Shown: positions 1-5,393, counted from the first letter of the stretch. The stretch is DNA of 5,537 bases from an uncultured Ruminococcus sp. (GCA_900540005.1 UQEM01000154.1:1-5537); one strand, 5' to 3'. Numbers and translations: made by a program. Notes: generated by a model not told the origin, from the sequence alone.

Positions 1-49
1 ATCTACACAAGGCTATTCGTCGGCAGCGTCAGATGTGTATAAGAGACAG
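1..49 (+). other. Illumina Nextera i5-side adapter (synthetic, not genomic)
   Basis: This is library-preparation sequence. Bases 1-8 (ATCTACAC) are the 3' end of the P5 flow-cell primer, 9-16 (AAGGCTAT) sit where the 8-base i5 index belongs, 17-30 are the Nextera read-1 adapter, and 31-49 are the 19-base Tn5 mosaic end finishing in GAGACAG. Genomic sequence begins at base 50. Translated on the minus strand the adapter gives the artefact peptide SYTHLTLPTN, often seen in contaminated protein records, so no reading frame crossing this boundary should be trusted. Confidence 0.98.
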
Positions 50-138
50 CAATAATATTATATCCGCAAAGTGCGATCCAATTAGTGTTTAATAAAGGAA
101 AAAATTTTTTAAACAGTATTGAGCAATGTTGTCTGAGA

Positions 139-612
139 TCAGTTGAGGATCCATACGCCCAAAGCAAGGTATGCCGCAAACAAAGACCATGCAAGATAGG
201 GGAGATTAATCAGTGCTGCGATTTTGCTTACTTTACTGAAAGCGAAAACCATTGCCGCTACGAGAACGGCGAGTAAAACTGCAGTCAATGCGGCGAGGAA
301 AAAGGCTTCAAAGCGGAAGAAAATGATACTCCACAGGAAATTGACCGTAAGCTGAATGGCGTAAAGTCCGACAGCGATATGCTGTTTTCGCGAATTTGTT
401 TCCTGCGCAAAGATAATATAAGCGGAAGCTCCCATGAGCGCGTAGAGAATAGTCCACACTATCGGGAAAACCGCTGGCGGCGGTGAAAGCGGCGGCTGTT
501 TTATAATTGCATAAAGACCTGTGAATCCGCCTGCAAACAGAGCCGAAAGAGCTCCGACAAGTTCGGCAGCAATAATATGTATCAGCAAAGCGGTAATATC
601 AATTTTTTTCAT
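139..612 (-). CDS. tspO: TspO/MBR family tryptophan-rich sensory protein
   Basis: A 157-residue integral membrane protein of the TspO (translocator protein / peripheral benzodiazepine receptor) family. Bacterial members form five-helix bundles that bind porphyrins and are linked to stress responses. The length is typical. Visible family signatures are the loop after helix 1 (KQPPLSPPPAVFPIVWT, residues 38-54, then LYALMGASAY), the helix-3 motif Q87-x3-N91-x2-W94-S95-x2-F98-F99, and the final helix with P138-Y139-x2-W142-x2-F145-A146. The usual Asn near residue 150 of the last helix is Ala here. The ATG start is fixed by AGGAGG at 621-626, eight bases upstream. It lies 52 bases downstream of the metallophosphoesterase gene on the same strand with no convincing promoter between them, so the two are probably cotranscribed. 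The ligand in this organism cannot be read from sequence. Family assignment is firm, function is not. Confidence 0.93.
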   Translation of the reverse strand: MKKIDITALLIHIIAAELVGALSALFAGGFTGLYAIIKQPPLSPPPAVFPIVWTILYALMGASAYIIFAQETNSRKQHIAVGLYAIQLTVNFLWSIIFFRFEAFFLAALTAVLLAVLVAAMVFAFSKVSKIAALINLPYLAWSLFAAYLALGVWILN

Positions 613-620
613 AGCAAGTA

Positions 621-650
621 CCTCCTATCAGTACATATTATGACAGGAGG
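621..650 (-). promoter_or_regulatory. Hairpin that sequesters the tspO Shine-Dalgarno
   Basis: Read on the minus strand, CCTCCTGTCA (641-650) and TGATAGGAGG (621-630) form a 10-bp stem with one G-U pair around a 10-base loop, TAATATGTAC (631-640). The 3' arm contains the tspO ribosome site AGGAGG, with the ATG eight bases beyond it, so the whole site is paired in the folded RNA. No U-run follows, so it is not an intrinsic terminator. It may be a translational gate (thermometer-like or coupled to upstream translation), or, as DNA, an operator palindrome. The structure is read directly; the role is inferred. Confidence 0.6.
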
Positions 651-664
651 CGGGAGAATATACT

Positions 665-1330
665 CTATTTCAGCGGAGTAACGTTATTGAAAAGAGCGTA
701 GAATTTTATGGGAATGTGCTTGTCAATGTGGCATTTTCCGAAAAACCACTTTTTGTAGTGACAGTTTTTGATAATGTCCTCAAAGAATGCGTGGACTTCG
801 AGCCGCTGAAGGACATCTACATTAAGGCAGTCCTTTAGCGAGGCAGGAGGCTCGTGCGTGATGACGTAATCTACGGTGTAGTCAACAGTGCGCAGATTAG
901 TGATGCCCTCGATAATTTCCGCATGAGTAGGCTGTTCGCGCTCCCACCAGCAGTCGCTGTCACGGCGGAAATTGTAGTCCTGACTGTGACCTCCGCCGAA
1001 AGTGAATATGGTTTTGTTTTCTATGGTGAAAATTTGTCCGCGCATAAGATGAATAATATTTGGCGCGATACGGTGAACCTTTCCGCCGTTCCATTCGGTG
1101 ACAGGCAGACTTTCGAGCATATCAAAGTTTTCGTGACAGCCGTCAACGAAAGCAATGGTATAGTCTTTTGAGGCAAGCTTTTTCAAAGCATTGCGTTCGG
1201 CGCGTGAATCATCCCATAAAAAGCCGAAATCTCCGCAGATAATGAGCGTATCACCACTGCCGAGCTTTTTCATTTCACGGCTTTTGAATCTTTCTATATC
1301 TCCGTGAGTGTCTCCGGTAACGTAAATCAA
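665..1330 (-). CDS. Calcineurin-type metallophosphoesterase
   Basis: A soluble 221-residue protein of the calcineurin-like phosphoesterase superfamily, which hydrolyses phosphomono- or diesters at a dinuclear metal centre. The motifs occur in order: GDTHGD (residues 6-11, ligands D7 and H9), CGDFG (32-36, D34), DGCHEN (63-68, with Cys65 where most members have Asn of GNHE), GGGHS (112-116), THEPP (158-162, H159) and FFGKCH (196-201, with Lys199 where GHxH has its first His). The TTG start at 1330 is chosen because AGGAGG (1339-1344) sits eight bases before it. The longer frame from a GTG at 1378 would begin upstream of the promoter -10. There is no signal peptide or membrane segment, so it is cytoplasmic. 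It is first gene of a probable two-gene unit with tspO. The substrate is unknown; the motif changes may mark a subfamily. Confidence 0.88.
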   Translation of the reverse strand: MIYVTGDTHGDIERFKSREMKKLGSGDTLIICGDFGFLWDDSRAERNALKKLASKDYTIAFVDGCHENFDMLESLPVTEWNGGKVHRIAPNIIHLMRGQIFTIENKTIFTFGGGHSQDYNFRRDSDCWWEREQPTHAEIIEGITNLRTVDYTVDYVITHEPPASLKDCLNVDVLQRLEVHAFFEDIIKNCHYKKWFFGKCHIDKHIPIKFYALFNNVTPLK

Positions 1331-1338
1331 TTTTCTGA

Positions 1339-1344
1339 CCTCCT
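1339..1344 (-). promoter_or_regulatory. Shine-Dalgarno AGGAGG that fixes a TTG start
   Basis: A perfect AGGAGG on the minus strand, eight bases before the TTG at 1328-1330. It lies inside the longest open frame and rules out the upstream GTG as the true start. The resulting protein begins directly with the core beta strand MIYVTGDTHGD, as is usual for this family. Confidence 0.85.
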
Positions 1345-1363
1345 GTAGAATTCTTTTATTCTT

Positions 1364-1392
1364 ATTATATTTTACCACAAAATTTCAGACAA
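1364..1392 (-). promoter_or_regulatory. Promoter of the metallophosphoesterase-tspO unit
   Basis: On the minus strand, a -35 TTGTCT (1387-1392; 4/6 to TTGACA), a 17-base spacer and a perfect -10 TATAAT (1364-1369). This is a sigma-A type promoter with expected start near 1357 and a leader of roughly 27 bases before the TTG start codon. Confidence 0.72.
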
Positions 1393-1400
1393 TGCAAGCG

Positions 1401-1415
1401 CGGCAGAGTGTGCCG
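1401..1415. repeat. Short inverted repeat between divergent promoters
   Basis: CGGCA-gagtg-TGCCG is a perfect 5-bp inverted repeat with a 5-base centre. It lies in the divergent intergenic region, just upstream of the -35 of the minus-strand promoter and about 35 bases upstream of the -35 of the plus-strand promoter. It could be a small operator serving both, but arms this short also occur by chance. Confidence 0.25.
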
Positions 1416-1449
1416 TTATAATGTGTGAGTTTATTTTTACAATAAAATA

Positions 1450-1478
1450 TTGATTTATCTGCGCAAATATGCTATAAT
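1450..1478 (+). promoter_or_regulatory. Promoter of the DacF-like gene (extended -10)
   Basis: A -35 TTGATT (1450-1455; 4/6), a 17-base spacer and a perfect -10 TATAAT (1473-1478) preceded by TG at 1470-1471, which makes an extended -10. Expected start is near 1485, giving a 5' leader of about 57 bases. That leader contains a minor hairpin (CGGT-ttt-ACCG) and ends in AAGGAG (1531-1536), five bases before the ATG. Confidence 0.78.
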
Positions 1479-1541
1479 ACTTAGGTATAAGTTTTTGTAA
1501 CTGAAAAGACAACGGTTTTACCGATAAATAAAGGAGAAAAT

Positions 1542-2954
1542 ATGAAAAAAATTCTTTCTGCTCTTGCGGCTGTAGTGACAGTTCTGCCTTTTGTATGTGT
1601 GCAGAAGGCGAGTGCGGTGAGTTTTCCGCTGAAAACCACGATAAATAGTGAGTCCGCAATAATGATAAATCTTGACGCGGATACTGTAATACATGAAAAA
1701 AACGCTGATGCCAAGCAGCTTCCGGGGCCACTGGTCAACATTATGACAGCGGTTGTCTGTCTCGAAAACTGCAATAATCTTTCCGAGGAGGTAACAATAA
1801 ACGAATCGGTCTATGATTACCTTTACAATACAGAATATCCCGAGGATCTGCGCTTTGCAGAGATCGAGGACGGAGATGTACTATCAGTAACGGATCTGCT
1901 CTATGCGATGATGCTCACATCATCTGTTGAAGCCTCCGAAACACTCGCGTATCACCTGACAGACGGCAATCCGTCAAAGTTTATTGATATGATGAACGAA
2001 AAGGCGGACGAGATCGGGCTTCAGTCTACGCATTTCACTAACGCTAACGGTATGTACGATCCCGACCAGTACACAACGGCGCGTGATATGGCGATACTGA
2101 CACAATATGCGCTCAAAGTTCCGCAGTTTGAGAAGATAGCAACGACTTACCAGTATAATCCGAGCGTGCCGAATATCGAGAGGCACCCGAATCATGATAC
2201 ATGGATATGGACGCATTCAAACTCCATGATGGATCCCGAAGGTGACTACTACTACGCGGGCGCAAAGGGAATAAAGACCGGAAACCTTGAACTCGCCGGC
2301 AGAAATATTGTTGCCATGGCGAGCCGTGACGGAAATAATTATCTTGCCGTGCTGATGAAATCTCCGCTGAATGACGCGGAAGGAAACAATACATTCTATC
2401 ATCTTACCGATGCAAAAACGCTTTTTGACTGGGCATTCACGCACTTTTCGTATCAGGTGATACTTGCTGATACTGCGGAAGTCGGCGAACTGCAGGTAAA
2501 ACTTGCGGAAGGAAACGATTACGTTCTTGCGCGGCCTAAAGAGGACTTCACTATCCTTTGGTACGATGAAGTGGATACGTCGGTAATAGACAAGAGCCGC
2601 ATAACGTGGTACAAGAATACTCTTGAAGCTCCCGTGGAGAAAGACGAGCCGCTTGGTGAATTGCAGATAATTTATTCGGGTGAAGTCCTCGGAACTGTCG
2701 AAGTTGTGGCGGTATCGGGCGTGAAACGCTCACAGTCAAAGTACAATCTGTACGTTGCACGGCTTTTCCCGAAATCGCGATGGTTCAATAAGGCTCTGCT
2801 GATATCCTGTCTGCTGTGTGCGATATATGTAATAGTGTGCATATACTCGTATGTGGTGTTCAAGAGCAAGACTAAGCCGCTTAAACCGATTTATGCAGTT
2901 CCAAAGGTGGACAGGAAGAAAAGACCGAAAAAAGACAACTCAAATCGTGAATAA
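1542..2954 (+). CDS. DacF-like D,D-carboxypeptidase homologue, probably catalytically dead
   Basis: A 470-residue protein of the S11 peptidase (DacA/DacF low-molecular-weight PBP) family. Active members trim the terminal D-Ala from peptidoglycan stem peptides outside the membrane. A signal peptide (residues 1-25, ending ASA) precedes a peptidase domain at about 36-300, a beta-rich C-terminal domain to about 400, a transmembrane helix at about 418-439 and a 32-residue Lys/Arg-rich tail. The fold is recognisable (SAIMINLDADTVIHEKNADAKQL, NANGMYDPDQYTTARDM, GIKTGN, AGRN). However, the position of the SxxK nucleophile motif reads P63-L-V-N66, so both Ser and Lys are lost. The SxN motif reads S127-S-V129. 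Only K245-T-G247 is intact. The reading frame is otherwise clean, so this is divergence, not decay. A peptidoglycan-binding or scaffold role is inferred. AAGGAG at 1531 supports the start. It is monocistronic, with a terminator directly after the stop. Confidence 0.9.
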   Translation: MKKILSALAAVVTVLPFVCVQKASAVSFPLKTTINSESAIMINLDADTVIHEKNADAKQLPGPLVNIMTAVVCLENCNNLSEEVTINESVYDYLYNTEYPEDLRFAEIEDGDVLSVTDLLYAMMLTSSVEASETLAYHLTDGNPSKFIDMMNEKADEIGLQSTHFTNANGMYDPDQYTTARDMAILTQYALKVPQFEKIATTYQYNPSVPNIERHPNHDTWIWTHSNSMMDPEGDYYYAGAKGIKTGNLELAGRNIVAMASRDGNNYLAVLMKSPLNDAEGNNTFYHLTDAKTLFDWAFTHFSYQVILADTAEVGELQVKLAEGNDYVLARPKEDFTILWYDEVDTSVIDKSRITWYKNTLEAPVEKDEPLGELQIIYSGEVLGTVEVVAVSGVKRSQSKYNLYVARLFPKSRWFNKALLISCLLCAIYVIVCIYSYVVFKSKTKPLKPIYAVPKVDRKKRPKKDNSNRE

Positions 2955-2958
2955 AAAC

Positions 2959-2983
2959 AAAAGGGGCTTTATCAGCCCCTTTT
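2959..2983. terminator. Bidirectional intrinsic terminator between convergent genes
   Basis: AAAAGGGGCT (2959-2968), loop TTATC, AGCCCCTTTT (2974-2983) make a 10-bp stem. T-runs are present on both strands (TTTTTT on plus; the A-rich flank 2953-2962 gives U-runs on minus). It starts five bases after the stop of the DacF-like gene and ends three bases from the stop of the convergent amidase gene, so it serves both. Confidence 0.92.
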
Positions 2984-2985
2984 TT

Positions 2986-3723
2986 CTATATTGTTATGAA
3001 TCTGCTGCTGGAGTATCCGATCGTGCCGTTGTATGAAACTACATACCAGCCGTTTGTCTCGCCGTTTATAGTGACAGCAGCTCCGTCAGGCATAGAGCCG
3101 ATTATTTTTCCGGAGAGATCGGGATAGCTGCGGATATTGAGGTTGCTGCCGTCTGTTGTGACAGTTCCGGTTCTCACAGCTCCGGCGGGAACAAAAGGTA
3201 TGCCGAAATAATCGCAGAGAGAAGTCACGATATTCCGTGCAATGCTTTCGAGATTGTTTTTGAGCCACGCCTCGTCCGCATAGTTGTCGTGATAGCCGAG
3301 TTCTGCGAGTACGGAAACTGCACGCGTTCTCAGCACTTCACCGAGAGTTGAGGTCGGCAGGGCACGAACCTTGTCTGGCAGGGGATAGATGTAGCGCAGG
3401 TTGTTTGCCATGATGTTCGCAAGCCGCTCACTGTCATCACGGTTCGGGGCAAAATAAACGTCAATTCCTCTTAGCTTTCCCGCAAGCTGTTCGGGAGCAG
3501 CATTTGTGTGCAGGGCGAGGTGAACGTCATAATAGGACAAATTCGAGTCGTAGATAGCGCCTGCAACATTCCTTGCCGGATCATTCCGCACGAAGCTTAT
3601 GCCGCTTGAGCGAAGATACGGCTCGATCCTGTCCGCAAGCAGATTCATATAAAGTTCTTCGTTGCCCTCCGTGGCATATTGATTCCACTCCTGCGTAGAA
3701 GGACTTAAAAATACCTTTGGCAT
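2986..3723 (-). CDS. N-acetylmuramoyl-L-alanine amidase (Amidase_3) with SH3b domain
   Basis: A 245-residue probable zinc amidase that cleaves the bond between MurNAc and L-Ala in peptidoglycan. The Amidase_3-like domain covers about residues 3-172. It shows FLSPSTQEWNQY (5-16), a Glu in NEELYMN (21-27), the zinc His in VHLALHTNAA (H72) and the catalytic Glu in SVLAELGYHDN (E141). The classical DPGHGG first zinc ligand is absent; the SPSTQ form in its place is, to my knowledge, typical of a clostridial and phage-lysin-like subgroup. Residues 185-245 form an SH3b wall-binding domain (LNIRSYPDLSGKIIGSMPDG). There is no signal peptide or membrane segment, so export or release must be non-classical, or it acts on internalised or spore/lysis substrates. 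The ATG has AAAGGA (3732-3737) eight bases upstream. It is isolated by terminators on both sides, hence probably monocistronic. Confidence 0.88.
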   Translation of the reverse strand: MPKVFLSPSTQEWNQYATEGNEELYMNLLADRIEPYLRSSGISFVRNDPARNVAGAIYDSNLSYYDVHLALHTNAAPEQLAGKLRGIDVYFAPNRDDSERLANIMANNLRYIYPLPDKVRALPTSTLGEVLRTRAVSVLAELGYHDNYADEAWLKNNLESIARNIVTSLCDYFGIPFVPAGAVRTGTVTTDGSNLNIRSYPDLSGKIIGSMPDGAAVTINGETNGWYVVSYNGTIGYSSSRFITI

Positions 3724-3747
3724 AATAACATTCCTTTCAATGGATTG

Positions 3748-3775
3748 GAGGTGCGTTTCAGAAGTGATACACCTC
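3748..3775 (-). promoter_or_regulatory. Stem-loop in the amidase leader region
   Basis: GAGGTG and CACCTC form a perfect 6-bp stem around a 16-base loop. The loop can itself pair TCA with TGA around CTTC. It sits 25 bases before the amidase start codon, just after an A/T-rich -10-like stretch (CATAAAATATAAAG on the minus strand, about 3776-3789) for which I find no good -35. It may be an operator palindrome or a 5'-UTR hairpin. No function can be assigned. Confidence 0.35.
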
Positions 3776-3814
3776 TTTATATTTTATGCCGTATGAGCAT
3801 ATCCTGCCATAATG

Positions 3815-3846
3815 AAAAAAGCTCCGACAGAAAATCGAAGCTTTTT
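3815..3846 (-). terminator. Intrinsic terminator of the queL-yhhQ operon
   Basis: On the minus strand, AAAAAGCTTCGA, a 7-base loop (TTTTCTG) and TCGGAGCTTTTTT form a 12-bp stem with one U-G pair, followed by a U-run. It begins 15 bases after the yhhQ stop codon. The A-rich flank makes it potentially functional on the plus strand too. Confidence 0.9.
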
Positions 3847-3861
3847 GAGCAAGTTATGATA

Positions 3862-4572
3862 TTATTGGTTTTCAGCAGTTTTTCTCTTATCGCTTACACG
3901 GCGCGCAAGATATACAACGGGTGTATCAAGCAGCGACGTGAAAATGTAAATGACATAGCTTGATATGAAAATCGAAATTATCTGCGACAAGCCATAAGTA
4001 CCGTAGAATGCGAATAAAGTGAACAGGAACGTATTAATAAGCTGGCTTACGAGAGTAGAACCGTTATTTCTCAGCCATAGGAAAGACCTGCGGTTTCCTG
4101 ATTTCTTTGAGGTCATGTCCCATATCTTGTGATAGAGCCAAACGTCAAAAAGCTGACTTATTCCGTAGACTGCAAGTGAAGCGATTATCATTCGCGGCGT
4201 GTTTGAGAAGATAGTCCGTATTGCGGGCGATGCCCAGTCGCTTTCGCTCGGAACATAGTGCAGCCAGCTCTGACTGAGCACGAGGAAGAATATCGAGGCA
4301 AAAAAACTCGTATATACTGCTTTGTCGGCAGCTTTCTTGCCTTCACATTCCGATAGAATGTCGGTGATGAGGAAAGTGACGGCAAACAGAACATTTCCGA
4401 GAGTCTGTTCAGCGCCGAACGCCTTTATCATGATAAGAACCTCGATATTGGCGAGAATAGTGGCAGCCGCCGAAATGCAGTAAAGCCCTGTTTTTCCGAA
4501 AAGCTTGTATCCGAGCAGAGCCATGCCGTAAATGAATATCAGCGAGCCGATAAGTAATATCTCATTCATCAT
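3862..4572 (-). CDS. yhhQ: YhhQ/VUT family queuosine precursor transporter
   Basis: A 236-residue polytopic membrane protein of the YhhQ (DUF165, VUT) family. E. coli YhhQ imports preQ0 and preQ1, and relatives import queuine, for tRNA queuosine modification. Diagnostic segments are TFLITDILSECEGKKAA (about 66-82; canonical tDilsE-x-yGkk, with Cys at residue 76), the RTIFSNTPRMIIASL stretch (about 119-133), SQLFDVWLYHKIWD (139-152), the basic SGNRRSFLWLRNN loop (158-170) and SQLINT (176-181), where most homologues have SQxxDT. About six hydrophobic helices are visible. GGGAGG (4578-4583), inside the end of queL, is five bases before this ATG and eight before the next (4569), so the start may be 4569 (235 residues). 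It overlaps queL by 11 (or 8) bases, implying translational coupling. It ends at a strong terminator. Whether it carries preQ1 or queuine is not decidable here; pairing with QueL favours queuine. Confidence 0.9.
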   Translation of the reverse strand: MMNEILLIGSLIFIYGMALLGYKLFGKTGLYCISAAATILANIEVLIMIKAFGAEQTLGNVLFAVTFLITDILSECEGKKAADKAVYTSFFASIFFLVLSQSWLHYVPSESDWASPAIRTIFSNTPRMIIASLAVYGISQLFDVWLYHKIWDMTSKKSGNRRSFLWLRNNGSTLVSQLINTFLFTLFAFYGTYGLSQIISIFISSYVIYIFTSLLDTPVVYLARRVSDKRKTAENQ

Positions 4573-5269
4573 CTTCGCCTCCCACACCAAAATCCGTATT
4601 CTGTATCAGTATATCGATGCGTTCGTTGTCCTTGATCTCGGGATAAACGTACTTGAGAAAGAGATCGACCACTTTCTTGTCCGGCTTTATCGGAGTAGTA
4701 TTTTCGGTCATGATATTCACGCATATTCTCTCAAAATATTTAAGTCCGAGTGAGATGTCGCGCTTCATGGTCTCGACATTCTGTCCCGTCAGACCAAAAA
4801 TGAAATTTGCCTCGTCAAAGTATTCTGCAATGACTGCGGGATTTTTTTCGGGAATCCCCTTGTTAAGGCAGTTTTCTCTGAGGTCGTAGTCAAAAGTTTC
4901 AAGACCGAGTTTCATTTTCAGCATGATGTCGCCGAAACGTTCGCGGATCTCGGGAATCCTTTTTCGGAAAAGGTAGTGCGCTTCAAAATGAATAGTGTGG
5001 ATATTCTTTTGATGGCAGGTCTCGCTGATGAGAGCGAGTGTTTTTTCATCAAGCTCAAATACCGAGCCGCTGTTTATCACTTCAAGGTCTCCGTACTGAC
5101 CTGTAACTTTGCTTAGGACACTGCTGTTGAGTGCAAAATTCTCAGCCTCATCGGAGCATTTGTCGAGGTGATAGTCACAGAAACTGCATTCTTTATAAAC
5201 GCAGCCGCTGCCCCTGAGAAGAACGATCTCACGGGGATTTTTTTCGTTGATAATACCGTATCTTTGCAT
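4562..5269 (-). CDS. queL: Radical SAM queuine lyase (QueL-like)
   Basis: A 235-residue radical SAM enzyme resembling the QueL subgroup characterised in Clostridioides difficile. QueL converts queuine base to preQ1, which TGT can re-insert into tRNA. The N-terminus MQRYGIINEKNPREIVLLRGSG leads to the Fe-S motif C23-x4-C28-x2-C31-DYHLD, a slightly wide spacing compared with classic CxxxCxxC. It is followed by LEVINSGSVFELDEKT (about 62-77), IHFEAHYLFRKR, KLGLETFDYDLRENCLNKGI, IFGLTGQ, YFERICVNIM and the C-terminal NTDFGVGG. I recognise this as the QueL pattern from memory of the family, and the overlapping queuosine transporter gene supports it. No QueK nucleosidase gene is adjacent. There is no Shine-Dalgarno before this ATG. 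It starts two bases after a 12-codon micro-ORF and downstream of a riboswitch-like leader, so its translation is probably coupled. The alternative is another radical SAM enzyme of queuosine metabolism. Confidence 0.82.
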   Translation of the reverse strand: MQRYGIINEKNPREIVLLRGSGCVYKECSFCDYHLDKCSDEAENFALNSSVLSKVTGQYGDLEVINSGSVFELDEKTLALISETCHQKNIHTIHFEAHYLFRKRIPEIRERFGDIMLKMKLGLETFDYDLRENCLNKGIPEKNPAVIAEYFDEANFIFGLTGQNVETMKRDISLGLKYFERICVNIMTENTTPIKPDKKVVDLFLKYVYPEIKDNERIDILIQNTDFGVGGEDDE

Positions 5270-5271
5270 AA

Positions 5272-5310
5272 TTACAATAAAAAAAGCGCCATAAGGACGC
5301 TTTGGGACAT
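5272..5310 (-). CDS. Leader micro-ORF ahead of queL (12 codons)
   Basis: Reads MSQSVLMALFLL then TAA. Its ATG has AAGGGA five bases upstream and GGAGG (5323-5327) twelve bases upstream. Its stop lies two bases before the queL ATG, which has no ribosome site of its own. The terminator hairpin lies almost wholly within the micro-ORF. These positions suggest a translated leader peptide that disrupts the terminator and delivers ribosomes to queL by reinitiation. It is too short for coding statistics, and it could be accidental. One extra T in the 7-T tract would fuse it in frame to queL. Confidence 0.4.
   Translation of the reverse strand: MSQSVLMALFLL
5278..5303 (-). terminator. Attenuator-type terminator in the queL leader
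   Basis: On the minus strand AAAGCG-t-CC, loop TTAT, GG-CGCTTT followed by continuing Ts: an 8-bp stem with one bulged U and a 7-T run. It lies between the promoter and queL, so it must be conditional. TAAGG at 5318-5322 can instead pair with CCTTA at 5292-5296 and would break the upper stem, an antiterminator candidate. TAAGG overlaps the riboswitch-like Shine-Dalgarno region, which links the two elements. Confidence 0.72.
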
Positions 5311-5321
5311 AATTATCCCTT

Positions 5322-5388
5322 ACCTCCGTAGTTTTGATTTGAAAAAACCTATTGGCATTTCAAGGCAGGATGGTTCCGAACTGCCTGT
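5322..5388 (-). promoter_or_regulatory. Candidate preQ1 riboswitch aptamer (class III-like)
   Basis: The RNA would start at about 5388. Stem P1 is AGGCAG (5381-5386) with CTGCCT (5363-5368) around a 12-base loop TTCGGAACCATC. A second hairpin follows (TTGAAA/TTTCAA arms, 5339-5363, with an inner GCC-AATA-GGT). Then comes a purine-rich single strand, ATCAAAACTAC, and GGAGGT (5322-5327). Loop ACC can pair with GGT of the Shine-Dalgarno, making an H-type pseudoknot. The layout of P1, inserted hairpin and ribosome-site-containing P2 matches what is known of preQ1 riboswitches, especially class III, which is found in Ruminococcaceae. The downstream genes are preQ1/queuine salvage genes. The class call is from architecture and context, not an alignment. 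Confidence 0.6.
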
Positions 5389-5393
5389 AGAAT

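Noticed and set aside
50..80. Resemblance of the insert's first bases (CAATAATATtaTATccGCAAAG) to bases within tspO at about 568-590, suggesting a second tspO fragment or chimera
   Set aside because: The match is short, A/T-rich and interrupted, and no start codon or further TspO motif lies in that frame.
100..115. A/T palindrome AAAAAATTTTTT downstream of tspO as a terminator
   Set aside because: There is no G/C stem; the pairing is all A-T and would be a weak terminator.
3..194. Minus-strand open frame at the left end
   Set aside because: It reads out of the genome into the Nextera adapter; its last residues are the known adapter artefact SYTHLTLPTN.
854..1171. Plus-strand open frame of 105 codons opposite the metallophosphoesterase
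   Set aside because: It has no ribosome site or promoter and is fully antisense to a gene with clear catalytic motifs; a shadow frame.
1330..1378. Extended N-terminus of the metallophosphoesterase (GTG at 1378)
   Set aside because: The start would lie upstream of the -10 box, and the AGGAGG inside this segment points to the TTG at 1330.
1417..1422. Second TATAAT on the plus strand upstream of the DacF-like gene
   Set aside because: There is no -35-like hexamer at 16-18 bases upstream (GCAAGC), whereas the 1450-1478 promoter is much better.
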